Assembly (NCBI GenBank): GCA_963748985.1
Contig: CAVVKQ010000006.1
Span: 1 to 61,455, forward strand
Length of the DNA stretch: 61,455 bases
From: RPQJ01 sp963748985
Lineage (GTDB): Bacteria > Pseudomonadota > Gammaproteobacteria > Steroidobacterales > Steroidobacteraceae
Direction of reading: 5' to 3'
Shown here in pieces: positions 18,213 through 26,576 of this stretch; positions within the stretch are counted from its first letter, which is position 1; each line of letters starts with the position of its first letter. Both the position numbers and the translations under genes were made by a program. The notes beneath the pieces were generated by a model. The model did not search any database. It saw only the letters and a list, made by a program, of their open reading frames with translations, and was not told the origin of the DNA.

Positions 18213-19331
18213 TCAGGCGTCTTGAGCCTTGCGGCCCTGCCAGACGTTTTCGCGGACGCCGTCGGCCCACCAGATGCGGCACGCACCTTCGTCGGACACC
18301 ATGCACGGCCCGATTGGATGTCGCGGCGTGCACGCTGCCCCGTACAACCGGCATTCGTTCGGATAGATGCGACCCAGCACGACCCTGGCACAGTCGCAGC
18401 CCGGCGGCATTTCACCGGCACGTTTGCGCGACATCTCCGTGTACGAAGGCAACTGCACGCGCGAATCGTTGACGGCGTGCTGCGGCTTGAGCACGTAGCC
18501 CGACGCCGGGATCGGTCCGATGCCGCGCCAGTTGCCGTCGTTGATGTCCATCGTCTCGTCGATGTAGCGCTTAGCGGTGGCGTTGCCGCCCGGCCGCACG
18601 ACCTGCGGATAGCAGTTGTCGAGGAAGCACTTGCCTTCGAGTTTCTGCCGCAACACGGAATACAGGGCGGCGAGCAGTGAATCCGGTGCAAAGCCCGCGA
18701 CCGCGGTCGGAATGCCGTGCTGCTGCGGGACGAACTCCCATTCCTCGGGGCCCATCACGGTCGCGACGTGACCGGGTGCGATCAGTGCCTCGAAGCCCGC
18801 CTGCCCGGAACCGAGCAGCATCTCGACGGCGGGCCACGTGCGGCGTCCGGACATCAGGAACAGCAGGTTCGCGGGCGCGCCTTGCGCCAGCAGCGCCGCC
18901 GCGGGAGCCGTAGTCGTTTCGAAACCCGCGGCCAGGAAAACCACCTTGCGAGTCGGATTCTCGCGCGCAATCCTGGCGGCCTCGAGCGGACTCGCGATCG
19001 GACGCACGTCGGCGCCCGCCGCCTTGGCCTGCTCGAGCGATCGCGGCTCGCTCTTTGGCGCGTTGACCGGAACGCGCAGCATGTCGCCGTAGGCCACGAG
19101 GATCACGCCCTCGTGCAGCGCGAGCTGGATCGCCTCGTAGATGTCCTCTTCAGGGCAGATGCAGACCGGGCAACCCGGACCAGGCACGAGTTCGATGTTC
19201 GACGGGATTGCCTTGCGCAGGCCCGCAGTCGTGATTGAACGCTCGTGACCACCACAGACGTTCATGACCTTGATGGTCGGCGGCAACGGCAGCGCGCGGA
19301 TGCGCTCGAGCCAATCGGCGGCAGTGGTCAT
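18213..19331 (-). CDS. hypD: Hydrogenase maturation Fe-S protein HypD
   Basis: 372 aa from ATG 19331, preceded by a purine-rich GGGGGGAAG. Conserved features: MNVCGGHE, PGPGCPVC, AAGFETTTA, and a C-terminal [4Fe-4S] Cys set (GCDCARV, NECRLYGAACTP). HypD with HypC forms the scaffold on which the Fe(CN)2CO unit is built. Operon position: 16 nt after hypB, 22 nt before hypF. Confidence 0.96.
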   Translation of the reverse strand: MTTAADWLERIRALPLPPTIKVMNVCGGHERSITTAGLRKAIPSNIELVPGPGCPVCICPEEDIYEAIQLALHEGVILVAYGDMLRVPVNAPKSEPRSLEQAKAAGADVRPIASPLEAARIARENPTRKVVFLAAGFETTTAPAAALLAQGAPANLLFLMSGRRTWPAVEMLLGSGQAGFEALIAPGHVATVMGPEEWEFVPQQHGIPTAVAGFAPDSLLAALYSVLRQKLEGKCFLDNCYPQVVRPGGNATAKRYIDETMDINDGNWRGIGPIPASGYVLKPQHAVNDSRVQLPSYTEMSRKRAGEMPPGCDCARVVLGRIYPNECRLYGAACTPRHPIGPCMVSDEGACRIWWADGVRENVWQGRKAQDA

Positions 19332-19347
19332 CTTCCCCCCTTGCGGC

Positions 19348-20100
19348 TCAAGCCGCGGCTGCACGGCGCGCAGCAACCTCACTGCGCAGCCAGCCGAGCC
19401 AGGCTTCGAAGCCCGGCCCGCCACGTCGCGTGAGCTCGATGATGTCGCCCCGGAAACCCACCTGGCGCAGCGAGTCGCGCGCGCGCTCGACGCTGAACTC
19501 CTCGATGTGAGGCAGCAGGTCGACCTTGGTGATCAGCGCGAGATCCGAACCGCGGAACATCACCGGGTACTTGGCCGGTTTGTCGTCGCCTTCGGGCACC
19601 GACAGCAGCGTCAGGTTGCGGTGCACGCCGAGGTCGAAGCTCGCGGGGCACACCAGGTTGCCGACGTTCTCGACGAACAGCACGTCGAGGCCGTCGAGCG
19701 GCAGGTCGTGCAGCGCGTCGTGCACCATCTGCGCGTCGAGGTGGCACGCGTTGCCCGTCGTGATCTGGATGGCGGGAACGCCGCACGCACGAATGCGTGC
19801 CGCATCGTTCTCCGTCGCCAGGTCGCCCTCGATCACGGCGATCCTGAGTTCGCCATGCAGTGCCTTGATGGTAGCCTCGAGCAGCGAAGTCTTACCGGAG
19901 CCCGGCGACGACATCAGGTTGAGAGCGAGCACGCCGTGGCCGTCGAAGTGGGCGCGGTTGTGCGTCGCGACCCTGTCGTTCTCGTCGAGGATCGCAGTGA
20001 TGACCTCGATCGATTCGATGTGACCCTTGGTTGCCGGCTGCGCCGCAAAGGGCGCGCGGGTGGCCGCGGGACCGAGTGAACATCCGCAATCCCGGCACAT
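19348..20100 (-). CDS. hypB: Nickel-insertion GTPase HypB
   Basis: 250 aa. The N-terminal MCRDCGC supplies the high-affinity nickel site; there is no long His-rich stretch, so it is not a nickel-storage version. The GTPase domain has the P-loop MSSPGSGKTSL, then IEGDLATENDA, ENVGNLVCP and a KVDL motif. It acts with HypA to insert nickel into the hydrogenase large subunit. It lies between hypA (33 nt) and hypD (16 nt). Confidence 0.96.
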   Translation of the reverse strand: MCRDCGCSLGPAATRAPFAAQPATKGHIESIEVITAILDENDRVATHNRAHFDGHGVLALNLMSSPGSGKTSLLEATIKALHGELRIAVIEGDLATENDAARIRACGVPAIQITTGNACHLDAQMVHDALHDLPLDGLDVLFVENVGNLVCPASFDLGVHRNLTLLSVPEGDDKPAKYPVMFRGSDLALITKVDLLPHIEEFSVERARDSLRQVGFRGDIIELTRRGGPGFEAWLGWLRSEVAARRAAAA

Positions 20101-20133
20101 CAGCGTGACCTCGTCTTCATGCCTTGACCGCCT

Positions 20134-20496
20134 TCAATGGACGGGTTCGTCGGCCGTTTCGATCTCGACCCGTTGCAGCAGCATTTCTTCGCCGGCGATC
20201 ACGTCCACGTGCCAGTCGTTGCAGCTGCCGCAGAGCAAGCGGTTCGACGCGGCCTCGGTCTCGGACTTGCAGGTGCGGCAACGCACGCGCACGGGCACTG
20301 TCACGACCACCAGCTTTGCTTCTTCCGCCACGGTGCCGGCAGCGGCAAGCGGATAAGCGTGTTCAAGCAGCTTGGCCTCGATGCCCGACAACGGCCCGAC
20401 AGATACTGTAATCGACAGGATCCTGCGCGCCGCGTTGTCGCGGGCCACGCGCTCGACCTGTTCGATCAGCGCCTGGCAGACCGCAAGCTCATGCAT
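20134..20496 (-). CDS. hypA: Nickel metallochaperone HypA
   Basis: 120 aa from ATG 20496. It begins MHELAVCQ, whose His2 is the nickel ligand, and has a zinc site made by CRTC and CGSC about 18 residues apart. It delivers nickel to the hydrogenase large subunit together with HypB. The start overlaps the hypC stop by 8 nt. Confidence 0.94.
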   Translation of the reverse strand: MHELAVCQALIEQVERVARDNAARRILSITVSVGPLSGIEAKLLEHAYPLAAAGTVAEEAKLVVVTVPVRVRCRTCKSETEAASNRLLCGSCNDWHVDVIAGEEMLLQRVEIETADEPVH

Positions 20497-20713
20497 GCTC
20501 GAGTATCTCGTCGAAGAGATCCCAGGTGGACCGGGCCTCCTCCTCGCTGATCTTCTGGATGGCATAGCCGACGTGAATGAGCACGTGGTCACCGACATCG
20601 ATGGGTTCGCCCTGGAGCATGAACAGGCTGACTTCGCGCTGGATGCCCTTGGCTTCACAGGTCGCGTTGAAGCCGTCGATGCCCGTGATCTTCATTGGTA
20701 CGGCAAGGCACAT
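20489..20713 (-). CDS. hypC: Hydrogenase maturation chaperone HypC
   Basis: 74 aa. It starts MCLAVPMKI, where Cys2 is the essential residue binding HypD and the hydrogenase large-subunit precursor, and ends with the usual acidic helix (EEARSTWDLFDEIL). It is the first gene of the maturation operon. Confidence 0.95.
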   Translation of the reverse strand: MCLAVPMKITGIDGFNATCEAKGIQREVSLFMLQGEPIDVGDHVLIHVGYAIQKISEEEARSTWDLFDEILEHA

Positions 20714-21021
20714 GTCGTCTCACCCCGTGCTGCGGACCCCGCAACGTGTACGAGAGGCTCGCAAACGCCGCACGCCTATAAAAATAGGTAATTGCACTGA
20801 CTGCGGCTTCGCCGCACCAGAACGGCCGCCGAGCGGTGCGTCTCGCGGAGCATAGACCACCCTGCCGGGCGGGTCGATTCCGGCCACCGCCGGAGCGGAG
20901 CGCTGTGTGGATCGCACGGTGGCGCCCCCCTCGATCTGGGAAATCCGCGATCGCATTTCGCCCGCCTTGTGACATTCTTCGCCAGCCCCGCACCGGGGTC
21001 ACAGCATGAGTGTGCGTAGCG
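20714..21021. promoter_or_regulatory. Intergenic region upstream of hypC with A/T palindrome
   Basis: This gap of about 300 nt is between divergent genes. It has the inverted repeat CCTAT-AAAA-ATAGG (about 20776-20789), the only AT-rich spot in a very GC-rich region and well placed to be part of the hyp promoter or an operator. A small GCGGC-TTC-GCCGC hairpin lies at about 20801-20813. I found no convincing sigma-54 or FNR site. Confidence 0.4.
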
Positions 21022-21363
21022 ATGACGAACCGGACAGCTTTGTTGGGATTGGTCGTGTTGGCCTTGCTGGCAGCGTGCTCGAAGCAGGCGCCCCCGCCGG
21101 CAGCGACCGTCGCGGACGACGAAGAGTCGACGCCGGCCGCCGCTGTGCAGCCGCAGCCTGCCCCAACCTACGACAGCGCCAAGATTGCCGAGATGGCGAC
21201 TGGCATGCTGGTCATGATCGACGACTCGCCGCAATGCCAGAACTTCCGCGACCAGTTGCAGGCCATCGCCAACGCGCCCGCGGGCTCGCCACCATCGGTC
21301 GCGCCGAGCGCAATCGTCGCGCAGGCAAACGAAGCGGGCTGCGCGAAAAAATACGGGAAGTAG
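21022..21363 (+). CDS. Small lipoprotein of unknown function
   Basis: 113 aa from ATG 21022. The signal peptide ends with lipobox LAAC. The mature part has a Pro/Ala-rich linker to about residue 45, then a short helical domain with two Cys (SPQCQNF and EAGCAKK), possibly a disulfide. I do not recognise a family. It is divergent from the hyp operon and not obviously linked to it. Confidence 0.65.
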   Translation: MTNRTALLGLVVLALLAACSKQAPPPAATVADDEESTPAAAVQPQPAPTYDSAKIAEMATGMLVMIDDSPQCQNFRDQLQAIANAPAGSPPSVAPSAIVAQANEAGCAKKYGK

Positions 21364-21456
21364 GGACCAGCCCGCTGCGCGCCTCGCCGGGCGGGTGAGG
21401 CTGCGCCGGGCGCCGGCCAGGCGAGCGTTCAGCGGGCGCCGACGGATCCGCTTGTG

Positions 21457-21816
21457 TCAACGCCCTCCAGGCGTAGCGACGTCCACCGCGAGGGTGAACG
21501 TCCGGGCTTCCGTGCTGCGCAGGGCGCCAACGCCTACGACCTGGCGCGAGATCTCCTCTCCACGCTCGTTGCGGATCGAGAGCACCACCGAATATTCCCA
21601 GTCGCCGCCGCGCTCCGAATGCCGGAGCGTGCCTTCGACGTTCAGGGCTGAAAACTTCGGTGTTGCGTCGGACGCGGCCTTGGACGCCGCGCCGAACTGC
21701 AGGTGGTGGCGGCACTGCGGGCAGATCAGCGCGCTTTCCAGGATCGTCGCCTTGCAGTGCGGACAAGAGCGCGTCTTGCCCACACTGCCTGTCAATCCTG
21801 TGCGTCCCGTGATCAT
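21457..21816 (-). CDS. Zinc-ribbon protein of unknown function
   Basis: 119 aa. An N-terminal zinc ribbon with CPHC and CPQC 11 residues apart is followed by a beta-rich domain (LRHSERGGDWEYSVVLSIRNERGEEI). No membrane segment. It lies 24 nt downstream of a bactofilin gene on the same strand, and the pairing suggests a linked structural or regulatory role, but no function is established. Confidence 0.72.
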   Translation of the reverse strand: MITGRTGLTGSVGKTRSCPHCKATILESALICPQCRHHLQFGAASKAASDATPKFSALNVEGTLRHSERGGDWEYSVVLSIRNERGEEISRQVVGVGALRSTEARTFTLAVDVATPGGR

Positions 21817-21840
21817 CCGCTGGCCGCGCGTGGCGCGCGG

Positions 21841-22353
21841 CTACTTCGCCGATTCCGGCCAGCCGAAGTCGGCGTTGCCGCGCATGCGCGAGCCCGCCGC
21901 AACCGTCAGCACGGCCGCCTTCACGTCACCATTGATGACGCCCGTCTCGAGCAGCTCGACGCGCGAGCTGGCCTGGATGTTGCCGTGCACCTCGCCGCTC
22001 ACCATGACGGTGGCCGCAGCGATCTGGCCGGTGACGTGCGCACCCTGCTCGATCGTCACGTTGCCCTGCACGTTGACGTCGCCCTTGAATCGTCCAGCAA
22101 TGCGGACGTGGCCAGCGCCTTCGATCTTGCCTTCGATGGTGACGTCGGCCGCGATCAGCGATTCTTTCGCACTGCCCACGGCTGCCGGGGCCGTGCGCTC
22201 AGCGCGTCGCGCCGGTTCCCCCGTGGAAGAAGCGGCAGAAGGAGTGGGGACCGGAGTCGCCACGGAACGGATGGCCGGTTCGGCGGCCAACGCGGCTGCC
22301 CCATCGGAACCGGGCATCGACGGGTCTTTAGTCGGGTCTTTCCAAAGCGCCAT
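21841..22353 (-). CDS. Bactofilin family protein
   Basis: 170 aa from ATG 22353 (AGGAAAGG upstream). The N-terminal 60 residues are Ala/Pro/Ser-rich and disordered. Then a right-handed beta-helix repeat domain reads DVTIEGKIEGAGHVRIAGRF, GDVNVQGNVTIEQGAHV, TGQIAAATVMVSGEV, HGNIQASSRVELLE, GVINGDVKAAVLTV, the DUF583/bactofilin pattern. Bactofilins polymerise without nucleotide into cytoskeletal filaments involved in cell shape or polar localisation. Confidence 0.88.
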   Translation of the reverse strand: MALWKDPTKDPSMPGSDGAAALAAEPAIRSVATPVPTPSAASSTGEPARRAERTAPAAVGSAKESLIAADVTIEGKIEGAGHVRIAGRFKGDVNVQGNVTIEQGAHVTGQIAAATVMVSGEVHGNIQASSRVELLETGVINGDVKAAVLTVAAGSRMRGNADFGWPESAK

Positions 22354-22382
22354 GGCCTTTCCTCGTGTGTGTCTGCTCGATG

Positions 22383-22458
22383 TGGTGCCGGCTGAGGGAT
22401 TCGAACCCCCGACCCCCTGATTACAAATCAGGTGCACTACCAGCTGTGCTAAGCCGGC
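22383..22458 (-). tRNA. tRNA-Thr (TGT)
   Basis: A 76-nt cloverleaf on the minus strand: acceptor GCCGGCT pairs with AGCCGGC, encoded ACCA 3' end, anticodon loop TTTGTAA giving TGT, and T-arm GGTTCGAATCC. It sits between the bactofilin and SPOR genes. Confidence 0.95.
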
Positions 22459-22488
22459 CCGGTCCGCAAGGGGGAACGGGATTCTACC

Positions 22489-23247
22489 TTAACCGGCGCC
22501 GCCTGCTCCGGCGGGCGCATTTGCCGGGTTTGCGGGGGACGTCACGTCGTCCACCGGGCTGGCGGCCGGGCACGCCCTCATGTCGTATGGCAGGCCTCCC
22601 TCCGGCTGCGTGCCTAGCGACTCGACCGACGGCAGGCCGCCGTTCGCTTGACGGTCGATGTCGAGCCAGAGTACTTCAAGCAGCCGGAGGCGATCGCTCG
22701 TTTCCGGCGTGAAGCCAGCCTTCTGCACCCTGGCGGAGACTTCCGCCGCGCGACGCGGGTCGGAAAAGACCCCCACCGAAACCGTATTGTCCGGCTGGCC
22801 CTCCGCCAGGACATAGGCACCCCCGAGGCCGGCTGCTTGCAGCGTGGCCAGCGCATTGGTCGCATCGGCGGGAGTGGCCAGGTTCGGCACACGCACCCAG
22901 TAGCCGACTCGTACTTCGTCCTGCGACACACGGCGGCGGCTCGTGAACCCGAGCCGCTCGAGCTGCGCATTGGCCGCGGCCGCGTGAGCTGGATCGATGA
23001 AGGGTCCCACGCTCACGCACGCGGCAGCGTGCAGGCCAGTACCGGACTCAGCGGTGGGTACGGCGGCCGACACATTCGGCGATTCGGCGCGCAAACGAAT
23101 GGGCTGCAGTTCACGCCCGCCGGCTGTCGGCGCGTCGATCGTCGCGGGCGTCACCGGCACGACCCAGCGGGTCCAGGCCAGGAACAGCACGTTTGCAAGC
23201 AGCAGGAGAAGGAACAGGACGCGCAAAGGACCACCGGGCGGGTGCAA
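22489..23247 (-). CDS. SPOR-domain membrane protein
   Basis: 252 aa; the start appears to be TTG 23247. One N-terminal transmembrane segment (VLFLLLLLANVLFLAW), a variable linker, then the SPOR region (CVSVGPFIDPAHAAAANAQL, GYWVRVPNLATPADATN, VSVGVFSDPRRAAEVSARV). SPOR domains bind denuded peptidoglycan glycans at the septum. The C-terminal 40 residues are Pro/Ala-rich. Genes of this type often follow coaX in gammaproteobacteria; here two cytochrome genes lie between. Confidence 0.8.
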   Translation of the reverse strand: MHPPGGPLRVLFLLLLLANVLFLAWTRWVVPVTPATIDAPTAGGRELQPIRLRAESPNVSAAVPTAESGTGLHAAACVSVGPFIDPAHAAAANAQLERLGFTSRRRVSQDEVRVGYWVRVPNLATPADATNALATLQAAGLGGAYVLAEGQPDNTVSVGVFSDPRRAAEVSARVQKAGFTPETSDRLRLLEVLWLDIDRQANGGLPSVESLGTQPEGGLPYDMRACPAASPVDDVTSPANPANAPAGAGGAG

Positions 23248-23265
23248 CAGCGCCGGATGTTAGCA

Positions 23266-23304
23266 AATCAAAAACAGAAGGCCCGGCCGCACGGCGACCG
23301 GGCC
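23266..23304 (-). terminator. Terminator after the first small cytochrome gene
   Basis: Seven-bp GC stem (GGCCCGG, 23280-23286, with CCGGGCC, 23298-23304), followed on the minus strand by TTCTGTTTTTGATTT. It lies just after the stop at 23326. Confidence 0.75.
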
Positions 23305-23325
23305 GTCGTTCACACACCGTGTGTT

Positions 23326-23601
23326 CTACTTGCCAGCGGCCATGTAGGCGGCGAGATCGGCGACCTCGGCGTCGGTAAGCTTCAGCGCCTCCTTGTGCTT
23401 CTGCGTGCCGGCCACGATCTTCTTGATCGATTCGGTCAACGCCGCAGCGCTCTCGCCCTCGAAATCCGCCACTTCGTGGCATTCGGCGCAGGCGGCCGCA
23501 AACTTCGCCTTGCCTGCTGCTGCGTCGGCACTCGCGGCCGTGCTGAAGCCGGCAATGGCGAACGTGGCGACGGACAAGCCAAGAATACGCAGAATTTTCA
23601 T
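23326..23601 (-). CDS. Small monoheme c-type cytochrome (paralogue 1)
   Basis: 91 aa from ATG 23601. Signal peptide to about residue 24 (AASA), one CAECH heme site, and the class I C-terminal helix (DAEVADLAAYMAAGK). The place where class I cytochromes carry the Met ligand reads GTQKHKEAL, so a His may be the sixth ligand. It is 59% or more identical by eye to the neighbouring cytochrome at 23755-24033, so the pair is a local duplication. Likely a soluble periplasmic electron carrier. Confidence 0.85.
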   Translation of the reverse strand: MKILRILGLSVATFAIAGFSTAASADAAAGKAKFAAACAECHEVADFEGESAAALTESIKKIVAGTQKHKEALKLTDAEVADLAAYMAAGK

Positions 23602-23754
23602 CGGATCCTCCTCTGGAAGCACCGGGAATCGGGGCTGGATGACGCAGAAATGATAGCGGTCCGGGGACGAAATACAGACCGTGAATACCGCAATGCAACA
23701 AGAGGAAAGACCGGACTCCGTCCGATCCCGGGCCTTACCGAGCGACCCCGGCGC

Positions 23755-24033
23755 TTATTTGCCGCCAGTCATGTAGGCAGCGACGTCCGCGATCTGCGCG
23801 TCGGTCAGCTGCAGCGCCTTCTTGTGCTTCTGCGTCCCGGCGACGATCTGCTTGAGCGTGCCCTGCATGGCGGTTGCGTCCTCGCCTTCGAAGTCGGCGA
23901 CTTCGTGGCACTCGGCGCAGACCGCAGTGAACGTGGCCTTGCCCGCCGCAGCATCGGCATGCGCTGCAGAACCGCAGCCCGCGAGCATGGCAAAAGCGCT
24001 CGGGACGACGACTAAACGACTGAATTTAATCAA
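23755..24033 (-). CDS. Small monoheme c-type cytochrome (paralogue 2)
   Basis: 92 aa. The N-terminus is a signal with MLAGC, which could make it a lipoprotein, unlike paralogue 1. One CAECH site, the shared segment CHEVADFEGE, then GTQKHKKAL in place of the usual Met loop, and a terminal AAYMTGGK. It lies 150 nt upstream of paralogue 1 on the same strand and 74 nt downstream of coaX. Probable periplasmic electron carrier; the different anchoring may separate the functions of the two. Confidence 0.83.
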   Translation of the reverse strand: MIKFSRLVVVPSAFAMLAGCGSAAHADAAAGKATFTAVCAECHEVADFEGEDATAMQGTLKQIVAGTQKHKKALQLTDAQIADVAAYMTGGK

Positions 24034-24107
24034 GTTATCTCCTGATGACCGGCAAGATACTTACCCTCGGCGACGCTCCTGTCACCCGCTTGGACAACAG
24101 CCACCGG

Positions 24108-24866
24108 TCACCGTTCAAGCGTTGCGTCGACGATGCGCGCCAGGCCACGCAGGACGAGGTCCGGGACCCGCTCGTACGCGGCAAGTACGTATGGCAGCAC
24201 TTCGTCCACCGCCCCTCCGGTGCAATAAAGGCGCGGAGCGGAGTGCGTTCGTCGAGCCAGTTCTTCGCAGGTGCGATCGACCAGCGCTGCCAGCGCCACG
24301 CGACAGCCGCGCTCGATGGCATCGCGGGTATTGTCGGCGAACAGCTGGGCGCCACCGACAGGGCTGGCAGCCGTGAACGCAGCCAGGTTGCTCGTTCCGG
24401 CATGCAGCGACCCCACCATCAACCGCGGCCCGGGCACGATGAATCCGCCGAGATGCTGGCCCGATGCGTCCACGGTGTCGAGGGTCGCTGCCGTGCCGAC
24501 GTCGACCACGCAGCACGCGCCATGCGCGAGGTGATAGGCGCCGATCACCGCGACCCAGCGATCGACGCCGAGCAGCCCCGGGTCGGGATACGCGTTGCGT
24601 ACGCCGGCCAGCGCAGCCGTCGACGCGACGAAATCCACGCGCGGCGTGCCGGCCTGGCGGGCCGCCGCTTCGAGTGCGCGCCGGCTGTCGCCGCCGGCAA
24701 CTGTCGCTGCGAGCACACGCTCGACCGGCGGTCCGTTGAACAACTCGCGCTGCCAATCGACCGCTGACCACTGCGCGTACCCGGCCGCACGCTGCGGCGA
24801 CAGCCGGCCGTCGACCTGCGTCGCCCACTTCACCCGCGTGTTGCCGATGTCGACCAGCAGGATCAT
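24108..24866 (-). CDS. coaX: Type III pantothenate kinase CoaX
   Basis: 252 aa. ASKHA-fold motifs: N-terminal LLVDIGNTRVKWA, then GVDRWVAVIGAY, VVDVGTAATLDTVD and the GGFIVPGP loop. It phosphorylates pantothenate, the first step of coenzyme A synthesis. The start ATG overlaps the birA stop by 4 nt, the common birA-coaX pairing. Confidence 0.95.
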   Translation of the reverse strand: MILLVDIGNTRVKWATQVDGRLSPQRAAGYAQWSAVDWQRELFNGPPVERVLAATVAGGDSRRALEAAARQAGTPRVDFVASTAALAGVRNAYPDPGLLGVDRWVAVIGAYHLAHGACCVVDVGTAATLDTVDASGQHLGGFIVPGPRLMVGSLHAGTSNLAAFTAASPVGGAQLFADNTRDAIERGCRVALAALVDRTCEELARRTHSAPRLYCTGGAVDEVLPYVLAAYERVPDLVLRGLARIVDATLER

Positions 24867-25882
24867 TCGACCCCTGCCTTTGCGTGCAGCGACCGGCGCA
24901 GGCTGACGTCACCCGCGTGCACTCGCTCGATGACACCGCCCGGGATTTCGACTCGCAGCGCACCTTCGGCATCTGCTCCGCGTGCGATGCCTTCCATCGG
25001 GCCGTCGTGGCGCAGCACGGTGACCGGCGCATCGCGCAGCGAGTCGAAGGCTGCCCAGTCGCCGGCGAACGATGCAAAGCCCGAGCGCGAGAATTCGGCA
25101 AAGCCCGCGAGCATGCGACCGGAGACGCGCGCCGCTGTGTCGAGCCGAGGTGGCGTGATGCCGCCACGTGCCGTTGCGAGGTCTGTGACTGGCGTGGCGA
25201 GCGGACCCTGGATCGCAGCGCTCGCGGACTCGGGCAGCGTCAAGTTCAATCCCAGGCCGGCGACCACGTACGCGGGCCCGCCCGCCTCCGAGCGCATCTG
25301 CAACAGCAAGCCGCCAAGCTTGGCGTGGCGATGCACGATGTCGTTGGGCCATTTCAGCTGCACATCCACCGCACCGAGTTCGCGCAGCACGCGCACGACG
25401 CAGACGCCCAGCGCGAGACCGAGCGCCGACAGGTCCGCGGGCATTTCCGCAAACGTCCAACCGATCGAAAAGGTGAGCCCGGATCCGAACGGCGCGAGCC
25501 ACTCGCGGCCTCTTCGCCCACGTCCCGCCGTCTGCAACTCGGCGAACACGAGGCGCGGCGCCGCGGGCAGGGGCGCGACGGCTGCATGCAGGTAATCGTT
25601 GGTCGAGCCGAGCTCGAAGAACACTTCGGTGTCCGCGGGCAGCTCGATGCCCGCGGCGGCTGCGCTCCGCCGCAGCGACAGCAGGTCGAGCAATTCGACG
25701 GACTGTTCGAGCTGATAACCGCGACGTTCGTGGCTCGCGACAGCGACGCCTCGTTCGCGCAGCTCGGCTACTGTTTTCCAGACTGCCGCGCGTGTGACCC
25801 CAAGGTCGGTGGCGAGTCGCTCGCCCGAGTGCATCTCGCCATCCGCGAGCAGGCGCACCAGGCGCTCGGCACTTTCGCTCAT
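24863..25882 (-). CDS. birA: Biotin-[acetyl-CoA-carboxylase] ligase / repressor BirA
   Basis: 339 aa from ATG 25882. An N-terminal winged helix-turn-helix (LATDLGVTRAAVWKTVAEL) indicates a DNA-binding bifunctional BirA. The ligase domain has ELGSTNDYL, the biotinyl-AMP loop GRGRRGREW, LKWPNDIV and GLGLNL. The start overlaps plsY (ATGA) and the stop overlaps coaX. Confidence 0.95.
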   Translation of the reverse strand: MSESAERLVRLLADGEMHSGERLATDLGVTRAAVWKTVAELRERGVAVASHERRGYQLEQSVELLDLLSLRRSAAAAGIELPADTEVFFELGSTNDYLHAAVAPLPAAPRLVFAELQTAGRGRRGREWLAPFGSGLTFSIGWTFAEMPADLSALGLALGVCVVRVLRELGAVDVQLKWPNDIVHRHAKLGGLLLQMRSEAGGPAYVVAGLGLNLTLPESASAAIQGPLATPVTDLATARGGITPPRLDTAARVSGRMLAGFAEFSRSGFASFAGDWAAFDSLRDAPVTVLRHDGPMEGIARGADAEGALRVEIPGGVIERVHAGDVSLRRSLHAKAGVE

Positions 25883-26517
25883 CGCGGCCGCAGCAGCCAG
25901 AGACGGCGTGCGCGGTTCTCTATCCCCTCGCGCATGCGCTGCACGTTCGAGCGATGGGTGAAGACGATGAACGCCGCCATCGCGAGTCCGAAGACCACCA
26001 GCGGCGTGCTGCGCGGCGCGACGAATGAAAAATACACTGGCAGCGCTGCCGTGCCGAGCATCGTGCCCAGGCCCACGTAGCCCGTGAGCAGCACGGTCGC
26101 AAGCCACACCAGCAGCACCGGTACCAGCGCCATCGGCGCCAGCACGGCCACGGCGCCGATCAGCGTTGCCGCGCCCTTGCCGCCGCGAAACTCGTACCAG
26201 ACGGGATAGACATGGCCGAACACCACAGCCGCCGCGCAGACGACCGCCAGCCATTCACGGTCCACGTCCGGATCGACGCCGCCGCCCGGAAGTTCGAGAC
26301 CGGGCAACCAGCCGACGGCAAGCAAGGCCTTGCCCACGTCGACGACGATCACGCCGAGCGCGAAAGCCCAGCCCTGGGTGCGCAACGCATTGGTGCCGCC
26401 GGCGTTGCCGCTGCCCTGCGTGCGGATGTCGACGCCGCGCAGGGCGCCGAGCAGCAGACTGCCGATCACCGACCCCAGCAGGTAAGCGCCGAGGGCCTTG
26501 AAACCGAGTTCGAGCAC
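25879..26517 (-). CDS. plsY: Acyl-phosphate glycerol-3-phosphate acyltransferase PlsY
   Basis: 212 aa polytopic membrane protein with five predicted segments and the three PlsY motifs: GSGNAGGTN, VFGHVYPVWYEFRGGKGAAT and the C-terminal HRSNVQRMREG. It acylates glycerol-3-phosphate in phospholipid synthesis. Overlaps birA by 4 nt. Confidence 0.94.
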   Translation of the reverse strand: MLELGFKALGAYLLGSVIGSLLLGALRGVDIRTQGSGNAGGTNALRTQGWAFALGVIVVDVGKALLAVGWLPGLELPGGGVDPDVDREWLAVVCAAAVVFGHVYPVWYEFRGGKGAATLIGAVAVLAPMALVPVLLVWLATVLLTGYVGLGTMLGTAALPVYFSFVAPRSTPLVVFGLAMAAFIVFTHRSNVQRMREGIENRARRLWLLRPR

Positions 26518-26576
26518 GTAGCGTCCTCTTCGCGCGACGCGGCGATTCTAGCATCCGGTCCCGCGCGGTCACGGGG

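Noticed and set aside
20714..21021. Sigma-54 or FNR site upstream of hypC
   Set aside because: No TGGCAC-N5-TTGC or TTGAT-N4-ATCAA match found by eye on either strand.
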